A stretch of 64,000 nt of DNA from Pontederia crassipes (lineage: Eukaryota > Streptophyta > Magnoliopsida > Commelinales > Pontederiaceae), in the NCBI GenBank assembly GCA_030549335.1, contig CM060194.1, positions 14,882,171 to 14,946,170 of the forward strand, read 5' to 3'. How positions within the stretch are numbered: the first letter of the stretch is position 1; each line of letters begins with the position of its first letter. Shown here in pieces: positions 11,174 through 21,114 of this stretch. The position numbers and the translations under genes were made by a program. The notes below the pieces were generated by a model. It saw only the letters and a list, made by a program, of their open reading frames with translations. It was not told the DNA's origin and did not search any database.

Positions 11174-13099
11174 ATGGTTCCCTCCATAGTCCTCTCATCG
11201 GCAAGCCCCCTCCTGCCAAGTTTAAATCCAGACGTCCAACCACTGCGGAGAAAGAACAGAGCCATCTCCTCCTCCTCCCCCAATGGACCAAACCAACTCA
11301 TCCATTTTCTGCAGGGATGCAAGTCCATCCGACAGTTTCCCCAAATCCACGCAGCCATCCTCAAGTCTGGTCATGACCAGCACCCTCGCCTCCTCTTCAA
11401 GGTACTCCGTCTCTGCGCCGCCTTCCAGTCCATGGATTATGCTGCTCAGATCTTTGCCACCATCCACAACCCAGACATCTATCATCTTACCGCGCTCGTA
11501 GGGGGACACATCTCCACTGCTGCCCACAGAGAAGCCATCCGGCTCTACTTCCAGATGATCGGCGAGGTTATTGAGCCTGACCTGATATTGTTGTCTTATG
11601 TTCTGAAAGCCTGTGCTTCTGAATTGGCCCTTGAGGAAGGCAGACAGGTTCACGCTCAAGCACTTAAACTTGGAATCGCTTCTGAGAGGCCCGTCAAGAT
11701 GAGACTAATGGAACAATATGGGAAGTGTGCAGAGTTCGATAATGCGAAGTTGGTATTTGGTGAAATGCCTGAGACAGATGCAGTTGCTGCGACCATTTTG
11801 ATTTCTTGTTATTCTGACCTCGGTTTAGTTGACGAGGCCCAGAGTCTCTTTGTGAGGGTGAAACACAAGGATACTGTGTGTTGGACTGCGATTATTGATG
11901 GATGCGTCAAAAATGGACATGCAAATGTAGCATTGGACCTATTCAGAAGGATGCAGAGAGAAAATGTGCAACCAAACGAGCTTACAATAGTTTGCCTCTT
12001 ATCGGCTTGTTCTCAGTTAGGGGCATTGGAACTTGGAAGATGGGTCCATTCTTATGTGGGCAAGTACAGCATAAGGCTTAATACTTTTGTGGGTTCTGCA
12101 CTCATAGATATGTACTTCAAATGTGGAAGTGAGGAAGAAGCACTCGACGTGTTCAGAAATATGAAAGAGAAGGATGTTGTTTCTTATAATTCAATGATAG
12201 TTGGTCTGGCTATGCATGGAAGAAGCAGTGAGGCAATAAAGTTGTACACAGAAATGATTGACTGTGGTTTTAAGCCAACAAAAATAACTTTTGTTGGTGT
12301 TCTGAATGCTTGCAGTCACAGTGGTCTTGTGGATGTAGGATTCAAGATCTTTAATTCAATGGCTAAAGACTATGATATAAAACCAAGTATCGAACACTAT
12401 GGTTGTATGGTCGATCTTCTTGGGCGTGTTGGGCTTGTGGAGGAGGCATACGATTTTATCAAAGGGATGAAAATTGAACCAGACCATGTCATATGGGCTG
12501 CTTTGCTCAGCGCTTGTAAAATCCATCGCAACCTGATTTTAGGGGAAAAGGTTGCAAAATTTCTGATTGACAGTGAAGTTGCTGACTCTGGAGTCTATGT
12601 TCTTCTGTCAAATGTCTATGCCTCATTTGGAAAATGGGATGCCTCTGTACAAACTAGAGCAAAGATGAGACAGAAAGGATTTCAGAAAGAACCAGGATGT
12701 AGCTCCATTGAGGTGGATAACCAGGTGCATGAGTTTCTGCTAGGGGATATTAGGCATCCTCGAAGAGAAGCAATCTATAAGAAGCTAGAAGAGTTGAATG
12801 ATATCGTGAAGTTGCATGGATATATCCCATCCATGGATGTCGTGTTGCATGATATTGAAGAAGGGGAGAAGGAGTGGGCACTGTCTATCCATAGTGAAAG
12901 GCTGGCCATCTGCTATGGGCTTATTTCAACTAAACCAGGGACTACTATAAGAATAACAAAGAATCTCAGAGTGTGCATTGATTGCCATTCAATGATTAAG
13001 ATAATATCGAAGGTAACCATGAGAAAGATAATAGTGAGGGACAGGAACAGGTTCCACCATTTCCAGGATGGATCATGTTCTTGCGGAGATTACTGGTGA
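11174..13099 (+). CDS. OTP80: Pentatricopeptide repeat protein, E/DYW class, OTP80-like organelle RNA editing factor
   Basis: Intronless, 641 aa, TGA at 13097. The N-terminus is Ser/Arg/Pro-rich with almost no acidic residues, like a plastid transit peptide. PPR repeats run from about residue 50 to 480, for example VCWTAIIDGCVKNG and VVSYNSMIVGLAMHG. The PG box EPGCSSIEVDNQVHEF starts at residue 506. The DYW deaminase domain (about 507-641) has the HSE zinc/catalytic motif (H573, E575), CIDCH (C601, C604), a second zinc site HHF...CSC and the terminal DYW. Proteins of this class bind one or a few cis elements and convert C to U. Motif order and phrases such as VAAT..I.CYS, KDTVCWTA and IEHYGC.VDLLGRVG recall Arabidopsis At5g59200/OTP80, a chloroplast editing factor. 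Family is certain; orthology is probable only. Confidence 0.93.
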   Translation: MVPSIVLSSASPLLPSLNPDVQPLRRKNRAISSSSPNGPNQLIHFLQGCKSIRQFPQIHAAILKSGHDQHPRLLFKVLRLCAAFQSMDYAAQIFATIHNPDIYHLTALVGGHISTAAHREAIRLYFQMIGEVIEPDLILLSYVLKACASELALEEGRQVHAQALKLGIASERPVKMRLMEQYGKCAEFDNAKLVFGEMPETDAVAATILISCYSDLGLVDEAQSLFVRVKHKDTVCWTAIIDGCVKNGHANVALDLFRRMQRENVQPNELTIVCLLSACSQLGALELGRWVHSYVGKYSIRLNTFVGSALIDMYFKCGSEEEALDVFRNMKEKDVVSYNSMIVGLAMHGRSSEAIKLYTEMIDCGFKPTKITFVGVLNACSHSGLVDVGFKIFNSMAKDYDIKPSIEHYGCMVDLLGRVGLVEEAYDFIKGMKIEPDHVIWAALLSACKIHRNLILGEKVAKFLIDSEVADSGVYVLLSNVYASFGKWDASVQTRAKMRQKGFQKEPGCSSIEVDNQVHEFLLGDIRHPRREAIYKKLEELNDIVKLHGYIPSMDVVLHDIEEGEKEWALSIHSERLAICYGLISTKPGTTIRITKNLRVCIDCHSMIKIISKVTMRKIIVRDRNRFHHFQDGSCSCGDYW

Positions 13100-14254
13100 A
13101 TTAAATGATGCCCGATACATGTGAGGTATTCTAGCTTAAACTATATATCAATTTATTTGCGTTTAAACTTGAATAGATTGAGTGCTAGATGTTTGAGAGT
13201 ATTTGATAGCTTCCAAGAGAACTTCAAAATTCTCTACAGAAACTCTCTAATTACAATATAATTTTCAAACTTCTGTAGATGTTATGGTAGTCAATTTCTT
13301 TATTTTTTCTTTCTGATTTGGGTTTGAAACCTTAAGACCAACATGTAGAAAGCAAAGAAAGATATTGGTAGAACTACACAAATTTTCCACAGAAAATAAT
13401 ACCAGAATGTGTTATGATGCAGAATATATATTTTAAGAACCTTTCAAGGCTTCATTGCTAGAAAATTTTCATGGGAACATAGATGGACAAACAATTTAAC
13501 GTGGTAAAACCCTTTTCATATCTTGTCCTTCTCTTGTCAGACGGCAGAATACTCTATAGGGATTGGAATTTGGTGATTGAATATGTTGAGTAACAGACTT
13601 GAGGGATGAAGTTCTCAACTGCTCCCTCAAAGTGGAAGATTGGCCCTTCTTCGTGTAGTACTCTCCGCAATGTCAGGAAGAAGCCCTCTTTGGAAGCTGC
13701 GAATGCTATATGTGAGTGTTTTGGATGCCACAAGGGGTTGCTCAACGCATTGATTCTGTGTTGGAACTTCGTTTGGTGACACTGGCAATATTGGTCGGAT
13801 TATTCCACTGGTAGCATGGATGGACTCATGCCGGCCCATAGCAAGAGACCTGGAAATTAGGGACATTAAGACTATGAGAAGGCACTGCTTTCGCGACTTA
13901 TGGATGACAAAACTATTTTTGGTTTTCAATTATCATCGCCTTCTATGGCTGTATTTCATTATGGAAAAGACGGCAATCATCTGTCCAAGGATCTTCTCAT
14001 ATTAGAAAGGTATTGCCCCGGTTAATTGATGTCGTTTCATTGATTCCTCCTAAAGATTTTATTTCAATTGGAATTTGGTTATTTACGATGTACGATGATC
14101 TTGATCCTACACGTATTTCGTGTATACCTTACCGGTGGATTTAAAAAACCCCGCGGTTATGCCCATTTGAATGTTGTAAAAAACGCATTATGTTGGTTGG
14201 CATTTGTGGTCCCTCTATCAAATGACTGGTTGGAGGATTTTCTTTTGCTAGTGG
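13100..14254. other. 3' flank of the PPR gene and unassigned DNA
   Basis: A+T-rich 3' flank to about 13500, then moderately G+C-rich DNA with broken frames. Some of 13700-14254 may belong to the LINE scrap that follows, but no motif supports this. Confidence 0.4.
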
Positions 14255-14645
14255 AGCATCTTGGGGGTTCTCACATTGATGTTCAAGACAAAACTCCTGG
14301 ACGTGGTTGGGCTGACAGTCTTCCATCAATGGGGTGTATAATCTATTGAACAACAACGACCACACATAGGATACTGATATGTGTTTCGATTGCAAACTGT
14401 TATGACAGTTCAAGATCCCGTTAAGGATTAAAATTTTCTCATGGCTCTTGAGACGACAATGATTGCCCACACAACAATTCAGATTGAGGTGGACTAATGG
14501 AATATATCCCTCGTGTATTTTCTGTGCAGATCCAGTGAAGACATTGCGCATTTGTTCTGTGGGTGCCACATTGCAAGACAGGTTTGGAGGGAATCTAGAA
14601 GCTCTAGGTTAACTATGTGGTCAATCACTGATTTCTGGAGCTTGT
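14255..14645 (+). pseudogene. LINE fragment, zf-RVT region
   Basis: After a WADSLPSMG-like stretch, frames jump several times to LRIKIF.WLLRR and then CRSSEDIAHLFCGCHIARQVW (about 14520-14590). That is the zinc-binding zf-RVT segment found after the reverse transcriptase of plant LINEs. Frameshifts and stops throughout; no RT core or RNase H is adjacent. The LTR element at 14668 begins directly after it, so it was probably cut by that insertion. Confidence 0.65.
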
Positions 14646-14667
14646 TTTGATCTTGTGGTAGGGGGAG

Positions 14668-15041
14668 TAATAGAAACTGAAAATATAAATGAATATAAAA
14701 TTATGAAACTAAAAATAAGATAAATTTTATTAGCAATAAAAGTGCAAGAATTTTAAACACACGAGATGATAAATCTCAATAATAAAATGTCTTTATGGGG
14801 TGGAGCAAACTCCAATTATAATACTCAGCTTCTTAGAGACCGCCCCAAAATCTAGAACCCATCACGCTCTCAAAAAAAATCTAGAACCCATCAATGTATT
14901 TATAACAACGAAGAGTTATTTACTACAACCATATAACACAACTAGCAATGGAGAACATGGAGATGAAAATTACAACTACCCATTACACTTAATCAGCCCA
15001 CTATCCCTTTAAATAATACAAAGTGTTATCCTATCAATACA
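14668..15041 (-). repeat. 3' LTR of the minus-strand LTR element
   Basis: It begins tgtattgatagg on the minus strand after the polypurine tract, and carries tataaatacattgatggg as a likely TATA region. It contains a short internal duplication of the phrase ctagaacccatca. Diverged from its partner by indels, implying an old insertion. Confidence 0.6.
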
Positions 15042-15503
15042 CCCCCTTTAAATTCCACCTTGCCCTCAAGGCGAGGAAAGAGAAATTGATTGATAATTTT
15101 TTGCAAGCACAATGTTGTTGTTTCCAAACATAAGAAAGTCCATCTTGGTGTGGTGATTTGAAAAGGGTGTTTTGACGACCATGAATTTTTATTTGCGATG
15201 TGCATTAAAACTGGAGTACAATTTCCTCAACATCGTCATGTTGTTACACCTGAAGTACCTGATCCAAGGGTCCAAATGGAAAGTATGCTCACTGACAAAA
15301 CCCACCTCCAGAAATATGAAAATGGTGGATATGAAGCAACCGGCCAGCTCATAGTTAACTCAAGGTACGAGATTCTGTGGTCATTTTCCTTATTCCCAAT
15401 TATAGTTCTTAATGTTAGAAGGAACATTTTGTGATCTGAAACTTGAAAATGTCAAGTCGACAATGCAATAATCTTTATTGTCTAAGATTGGAATACCAAT
15501 CCA

Positions 15504-15685
15504 AACTCCGCCTATGTTTTATAGTCGGTCCCAAGTCCGGATAAAGGAGGAGGGTTGTGTTAGGCCCCGACAGCCAGCGTAAAACCCTGTCGAATCTCAT
15601 GAACATGGATCAACGAAGCGTCGTATGATCCATGTAGCCGACCCGACCTAGTGGGATAAGGCTTTGTTGTTGTTGTTGTTGTTGT
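15504..15685 (+). mobile_element. TTG-tailed SINE (Au/TS-like), copy 1
   Basis: The sequence runs from aactccgcctatgtt to a (TTG)n tail, with the internal block cggtcccaagtccggataaa and agtgggataaggctttg just before the tail. It is about 90 percent like copy 2 at 19474-19683. Plant SINEs ending in TTG repeats are transcribed by RNA polymerase III and moved by LINE machinery. It sits inside the LTR element. No target duplication is visible here; its right flank is itself repeated nearby (gtgcattaaaactgaattctc at about 15685 and 15755). Confidence 0.75.
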
Positions 15686-15817
15686 GCATTAAAACTGAAT
15701 TCTCATGAATGAGTGTGACTTCTTTTTGACAACCATGGACTTTTATTTATGATGTGCATTAAAACTGAATTCTCATGAGTGCTACTTCTTTGTGCTTCAA
15801 GGTGTTGGAATCTTTGT

Positions 15818-15830
15818 GGCTCTGATAACA
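15818..15830 (-). other. tRNA primer-binding site
   Basis: The reverse complement reads tgttatcagagcc, one or two bases from the standard TGGTATCAGAGC motif complementary to the 3' end of initiator methionine tRNA, and lies next to the LTR end. Confidence 0.55.
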
Positions 15831-15832
15831 AT

Positions 15833-16203
15833 TGGCAGAAATTGAAAATACAACTAAATATATGACTTAAAATAAAAAAATAAGATAATTATTCTTAGTA
15901 GTAAAAGTGCAAGAATCTTGAACACAATCACTGTTGATAACTTCATCTATTTGAGATGATAGATCTCGATAATAAAATAGTCAGTATGGAGTGGTCTGAA
16001 CTCCAATTATAATGCCATAACTTTTTGGTGGTTGCTTGGTTTTCCCTACATCTAGAATCCATTGATGTATTTGTAACATAGAAGAGTTAGTTATTACAGC
16101 CATATAACACAATTAGCAATGGAGAACGTGGACATGAAAGTTATAACTACTCATTACACTTGCTATCTTTCTAACTAATACAAAGTGGTATCCCATTAGG
16201 GGG
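15833..16203 (-). repeat. 5' LTR of the minus-strand LTR element
   Basis: Partner of 14668-15041. Its outer end (near 16203) is eroded, so the boundary is approximate. Confidence 0.58.
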
Positions 16204-16633
16204 GTCCTTCCAATGCTTTGTATCACGAAGCCGTGCCTTTGGTCTTAATGTGGTCTATATTGTGTCAATGCTATGGCTGTATTTTCAGAGGTCAATGTTG
16301 TTATGTTGAAAAACATCACAGTAAAGTCAGTTGTCGAGGGATTATGATTGTAACCTGCTGATGTAATACATGCTTTAATAAATAAATATGGATGAATGCA
16401 TCTGGTCCTCATCCTTTGTTCTCTAAATAAATAATGTAGCTTCTAGGTCTAATGATTATTCCATGTTCTCTTGTCAGATGTTATACATGGGTTAAAAACC
16501 AAAGCATATGATCTTAACCTGTACTTTGTTCCAATCATTTCATGTCTTATTTTAAAGCTCTATAGAGAATGAATCATCTTGTCACCCAAACAGATATATG
16601 TCTGTATGTATGTGAGGAATATTAGCGTGCTTA
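16204..16633. other. Intergenic DNA
   Basis: No gene, RNA or repeat structure recognised between the two LTR elements. Confidence 0.5.
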
Positions 16634-16638
16634 CACGC

Positions 16639-16866
16639 TGTTGAGATATGATTTGCATATCTTTCCATATATTTGCATATCTTTGTAATATTATTCAGGA
16701 TTAGTATCCCAGATTTTCTGGAATAATATCCTAGATATTTTGGGATAATATCCTGATATTTTGGAGTAATATTCTAGCATATTCTTCTTTCTTGTATTGC
16801 CTACCTTTATTATAAATAAGGAGGCACTAGTGTTTGATGAATAATAAGAGAACATATTTTTGAACA
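16639..16866 (+). repeat. 5' LTR, copia-like element
   Basis: TG...CA ends; contains repeated ggaataatatcctagatatt-type units and a promoter-like tataaata at about 16811, followed by aggaggcactagtg. Confidence 0.85.
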
Positions 16867-16880
16867 TGGTATCAGAGCGG
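16867..16880 (+). other. Primer-binding site (initiator Met-tRNA)
   Basis: tggtatcagagcgg lies immediately after the LTR CA end, the standard plant LTR element primer site. Confidence 0.85.
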
Positions 16881-18106
16881 GTTGATTAGAGATCCGTGTG
16901 AGCTCCTCTCGCCGAGTGATTCGTTGGCTTCCATGGCTCCCGTAAGTCTAGGAAGTACGAAGTTCTTTATCTTCGTATTTATGGTTCGATGATCCACATT
17001 TCTGGTTTTCCCTTTTCTCTCTTTGTTTTTTGTTCACATTCTTCTTTCTGTCTTTGCGTGTCTTTGTGTTTTCTTTTATATTTCTCTCTTCCACTATTTT
17101 CGCATCTCCTTCTTGCAAGATCAATCTTAGCAGTGCACAAGAGCTCGGAAATTATTGCAGAACGAAACTTCATTTTTGCCTTTTCCATGTTAACTTCGTT
17201 TTCATTTGTTTGCCATTGTCGCTAGACTTGCCTTCGGGCCTCTATTGATCAAAGCAGCGATCCTAAATTGAGGTTTTGTACCTTTGTGCTTTCTTTCCTT
17301 TGTTCCCTTCTCCACCTTTTGCTTTCCAACGACTCTCTGCCCCACAAGGGCATCTCTGCAGCTTTGCTAACACGTTTATATGATACCCTAAGTCATTGAG
17401 GACTTGCTATGCCTTTGAGGCGTCCTGCACTCCATAAAGAGTGTCCTACTGAATCTCTATTGATTGGAGCTTAACCTCCGAAATTATACTAGTGTCGTTG
17501 TGGACGATTGGACTTGGTTGTTGTTGTTATCGACGATTGGAATCTTACTTCCTTTCTGGCGATGGATCGCGGTTGGCGTTCCTCAAGTCGTCGTTTTGGA
17601 GTTTCCTCTCCATTTGCCATTATCGGCGTTCTATTGACGTTGTTGCCGGATTTGGGAGTTGTGTTTTCCGGTGGTTCTCTACATCCATCGAAGAATCTCT
17701 ACTTGCCTCATTGGATGTTCTGCTACTGCTGCTCAAGCTCTTCAAGTTGGGGCATGTCGGCAAAATCATTGTTGACATCTTCCTTTCCAATGTTCTTTCA
17801 GCAATAGATGTCCTCTAGGTGTTTGTCAAATTGTCTCTACTATTTGAAGCCTGGTCTTGGTCATCGTCTTCAGCACAAGTCACCCAGCAGGTGTTCGACA
17901 AGTGGTTCCACTGCCGCTGTTGTGTGATTTCGCTGAGGTGTGCCCTTCAAGTCGCCGCCGTTCAGTCTCTTCCCAACATTGACTTGCGGGGGCATGTTGG
18001 AATATAGAATCGTCGGCGTCGTCAACTTTCTGACTGCCAAGTTAGGCATGATTGATATGCGACAAACTAGGCATGATTGATATCTATGCTCCAGCTTGAG
18101 GGGGAG

Positions 18107-18349
18107 TGTTGAGATATGATTTGCATATCTTTCCATATCTTTGTAATATTATTCAAGAGAAGTATCCTAGATATTTTGGAATAATATCCTAGATATTTTG
18201 GAATAATATCCTAGATATTTTGGGATAATATCCTTGATATTCTGGAGTAATATTCTAGCATATTCTTCTTTCTTGTATTGCCTACTTTTATTATAAATAA
18301 GGAGGCACTAGTGTTTGATGAATAAGAAGTGAAAACATATTTTTCAACA
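18107..18349 (+). repeat. 3' LTR, copia-like element
   Basis: Same sequence as the 5' LTR except for differing copy number of a 22-bp unit containing agatattttggaataatatc, and a few substitutions. Preceded by the purine tract. Confidence 0.85.
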
Positions 18350-18360
18350 CACATTTGTGA

Positions 18361-19359
18361 ATGCACCCTACAATCACTTCATCTCGGCCATTAGATTAAA
18401 ACTACTTTAGTTATAATTGCTGAGATTTAATCGTCTATGAAGATGTGGTCGAAATATTGGTTTAACATGTAAAATCTGGTTCAAAAAAAAAAATTAAAGA
18501 ACAGTCGAGACATCCTCCTCCCTCCTCTCGTTCTTCGCCGTGGGACGACGTCGCCGAGAACTTATCTGGAAACATCTCTTCTTCCTTCGACAGTCCTCTC
18601 TCCTTTGCCTGGAACGTCATCGACCTCTCTTCTTTGCCTGGAATGTCATCGACCTCTCTTCTTTGCCCTGGACGTTATCGACCCCCTCCTTGTGCAAGAC
18701 GCTGCTCCAGTGGCATCCTTCGCTTGCAGGAGGAGTTGAGATCGTTTGGCGAATGTGAGAGGGATAGGCGCAGATACGGTAGCATCCTTCATGGGCAGGA
18801 GGAGTTAGGATTGGCCGGCGAACGTGAGGGAGAGGCATATCTCCGGCGGTATCCTTCACGGGCAGCAGAAGTTGAGATTGGCCGGCGAACGTGATAGGGA
18901 GAGGCGCTGCTCTGGCGACCTTGTTTGCGGGCAGGAGGAGAGATCAGTTGGCAAGAGGGAGAGGCGCAGCTGAGATCAGCGGCGTCCTTCATGGGAAGAG
19001 CAGTTGAGATTGGCCGGCGAACGTGATGGGGTGGCGCTGCGTTGTCCACGTCCTTGCAGGCAGCTAGAGAAACTCCGGTGACATCATTCGCGGGCAGGAG
19101 GAGAGATCGGCTGGCTAGAGAGGCACAATCCGGCGGCGTCCTTCACGGGCAGGAGCAGTTGTGATTGCCGACGAATGTGACAGGGAGTGGCGTTGCATTA
19201 TCAGCGTCCTTCGCAGGCAATCAGAGAGATCGAGAGAGAACCACAAGTGAATCACTCATTTCAGTAGTGAACCGGATGGCCTAGCAGGATGTAATCCCAA
19301 TCGTTGAACCAAACAACAGCCTGATCGGACGGCTGTAGGGAAATGATCGCAGGGTGCAT
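18361..19359. mobile_element. Mutator-like TIR element carrying a G+C-rich minisatellite
   Basis: Ends are inverted: atgcaccctacaatcacttc at 18361-18380 and, reverse-complemented, atgcaccctgcgatcatttc at 19340-19359. The interior is G+C-rich (from about 18500) in contrast with its surroundings and is built of short tandem repeats. The nine bases on each side are not convincing duplicates. It abuts the copia LTR. No transposase; class assignment is by analogy with the elements at 31.5 and 38.1 kb. Confidence 0.55.
18700..19215 (+). repeat. Minisatellite of about 60-130 bp units
   Basis: Repeats of the core tccttcaYgggcaggagSag, then gattggccggcgaacgtga, then gggagaggcg, occur at least six times with indels. 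It gives several long but meaningless frames on both strands. Confidence 0.7.
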
Positions 19360-19374
19360 AATTTTTTTCTATGC

Positions 19375-19460
19375 ACCCTACTATTCCTCTCTCTCTCTTT
19401 CACTCTCTCTCTCTCTCTATTATATAATGTATCTGTGTGTATATATATATATATATATAT
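19375..19460. repeat. CT and TA microsatellites
   Basis: Pyrimidine runs of CT (19383-19418) followed by (TA)n at about 19440-19460. The SINE copy 2 inserted at the edge of the TA run. Confidence 0.85.
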
Positions 19461-19473
19461 ATTGTGGCCAACT

Positions 19474-19683
19474 AACTCCGCCTATATTTTATAACTCCGC
19501 CTATATTTTATAGTCGGTCCCAAGCCCGGATAAAGGAGGAGGGTTGTGTTAGGCCCCGACAGCCAGCATAAAATCCTGTTGAATCTTATGAACATGGATC
19601 AACGAATATAGCGGAATGGCGTCGTATGATCCATGTAGCCGACCCCACCTAGTGGGATAAGGCTTTGTTGTTGTTTGTTGTTG
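19474..19683 (+). mobile_element. TTG-tailed SINE (Au/TS-like), copy 2, with target duplication
   Basis: Same family as 15504-15685. The 14-bp tattgtggccaact is found perfectly on both sides (19460-19473 and 19684-19697), the mark of LINE-mediated insertion. The 5' end carries a tandem duplication of 19 bp starting aactccgcctatatt. The tail is (TTG)n. The perfect duplication suggests a younger insertion than copy 1. Confidence 0.88.
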
Positions 19684-19697
19684 TATTGTGGCCAACT

Positions 19698-20280
19698 GTT
19701 TTATGGTATTTTAAGATATTTTGGCTTTACACAATGGGCAGCAGTTGTTTTGGTACATTGTAATTCTGGTTAAAAAAAATTGCTCACGTTGTACTTTGCT
19801 CATATCTCTTTGTTATTGAAGATCTGCAACTTCTTTGTTATTGAAGATCTGCAACTTCTAACTTTACATGATGCTAGTTGTCCTTAGTTCTCTGATATGC
19901 TTACAAGTAAGGTCTACAACTCCTGTAAAAGAAAAAGAAAAGACAGTTCCAGTAATCCTGAGGATAATATTAAGTTATTTTTTTTACAGCTAAGGAAATT
20001 CTTACATGGCTTTGTCTCGGAAGAGAAGAAAACGATGCCAAATGCTCCATCTATGAACATCTTGGATTTCATTGTGAGTAGTATTTTTTTTTTCAGGAAA
20101 AAAAATCATATGATTTGGTTCTTTAAATTTTGATTTTGATTCAGTCATGATTTGCGTATTCAAATTCTTAATGCATATCCAAATACATGTGTTATAATTT
20201 CATACTCCATGCATACATGCTGAGACTCATGTATCAGTTGATGCAAGTTTGTATTAGTTTATGAGCTAATGGATATACTC
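19698..20280. other. Intergenic DNA with one exon-like stretch
   Basis: A 26-bp tandem duplication (ttgttattgaagatctgcaa) lies at about 19808-19858. At 19998-20073 an open stretch (FLHGFVSEEKKTMPNAPSMN) is bounded by ttttttttacag and gtgagtag, good acceptor and donor sites, but no partner exons or family were recognised. The rest shows nothing. Confidence 0.35.
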
Positions 20281-21110
20281 AATATAGTTTACAATTTTTT
20301 ACTATAGATTTTATAAACGTACACTGTAATGAAAGTTTATATATATTTTCTTTGTGTAGAGTATACGTACACTATAGTTAGAACATATAATTTATATATT
20401 TGTTTTCTTTTAGTTTATGTATTGAAGATTGGTTGTGCCAACACATAATCTTACATTTGAGGCCGTCCTTAATATATCACCATTTACCAAATAATATGAA
20501 ATTTATGGTTGAATGATATGCTTTATTTGGATCAAATCGGTATGAATACTAAAACAAAAACCAAGAGATATGGCCATGTAGCAAAACTTAAAAAATAAAT
20601 AAACTTCACTTTTATCATTATTCACTATCGAAATATTTGGATGAATGCTGGATCTCCTTAATTACTTTTGTGGAGAACTCATAGTAGTTATATAATTACT
20701 TTTTTTCCAGATCTTGAAAGGCCTGAAGTTGGAGATGTATGAAAGAAAACTGGAATATTTGAAATGGTCAGTTTAGAACCAAAGAACACTTACTGCTTCT
20801 AATAGCATTTCACATTCCGGATCCGGCACATAGTTTCCTATAATACGCAATCCCTCTTTAAGTTCTTCCAGGGTTAGATTTCAATTCTTGTCCATCAGAT
20901 CGAACATTTTCTTTGTGTCAGCTACTTCCACAGGCAATTGCTCGGCCACCACCTGCATGGATTTTCGAAGGGAAACCGACCAGATCTGAAAGACCAAGTC
21001 AATTTGTTTCTACCATAAATTAAGGATTCAAATAGTCATACACTCATACTCAATGCTTTCTTGAACTTGTTCATGGTTGTGAATTGTTGAAGTTTTGGCT
21101 CTGACTCTGA
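20280..21110. repeat. Segmental duplication, copy A
   Basis: Aligns in order with 22845-23700: shared runs include actatagattttata, caccatttaccaaataatat, atttatggttRaatgatatgctt and gcaatccctc.ttaagttc. The duplication includes introns and exons of a CDPK gene, so it was copied as DNA. The copies are strongly diverged. Confidence 0.72.
20789..21095 (-). pseudogene. Calcium-dependent protein kinase fragment, copy A (EF-hand 1 region)
   Basis: Minus strand. 21040-21095 reads LQQFTTMNKFKKALS, the autoinhibitory junction of CDPKs. After an intron, 20789-20970 reads MQVVAEQLP.EVADTKKMFDL and then LTLEELKEGLRIIGNYVPDPE, the first calcium-binding lobe. A TGA replaces the expected Gly of the EF-hand loop and one residue is missing after LPVE. 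CDPKs couple calcium binding to Ser/Thr phosphorylation; this piece lacks any kinase domain and the remaining EF-hands, so it is dead. The LINE at 21115 separates it from upstream sequence. Confidence 0.78.
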
Positions 21111-21114
21111 ATTG

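Larger units (their letters stand above)
14668..16203 (-). mobile_element. Short LTR retrotransposon without coding region (Ty3-like), minus strand
   Basis: Two diverged direct repeats (14668-15041 and 15833-16203) share stretches such as gtgcaagaat.tt.aacac, actccaattataat, catataacacaa.tagcaatgga and aatacaaagtg. Read on the minus strand, the repeat at right is followed by tgttatcagagcc (complement of 15818-15830), a primer-binding site for initiator Met-tRNA. The repeat at left is preceded by a purine tract (complement of 15042-15056). The internal part is only about 0.8 kb, has no gag or pol, and contains a SINE. This is a TRIM/SMART-like non-autonomous layout. Flanking target duplication not resolved. 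Confidence 0.62.
16639..18349 (+). mobile_element. Copia-like LTR retrotransposon with no gag-pol
   Basis: Direct LTRs of 228 bp (16639-16866) and 243 bp (18107-18349), both starting tgttgagatatg and ending in ..aaca. The primer-binding site tggtatcagagcgg starts at 16867 and a polypurine tract gcttgagggggag ends at 18106. The 1.24-kb interior has no gag, protease, integrase, RT or RNase H motif, only short random frames. The flanking pentamers are cacgc (16634-16638) and cacat (18350-18354), which differ by two transitions and may be a decayed target duplication. All cis signals needed for mobilisation by an autonomous partner are present. Confidence 0.85.

Noticed and set aside
16979-18136. 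Several open frames inside the copia-like element
   Set aside because: They overlap in opposite strands, contain no gag, protease, integrase or RT motif, and stop randomly.
18540-19049. Open frames on both strands in the G+C-rich repeat
   Set aside because: They follow the minisatellite period and have no protein-like domain; repeats without stops create them.
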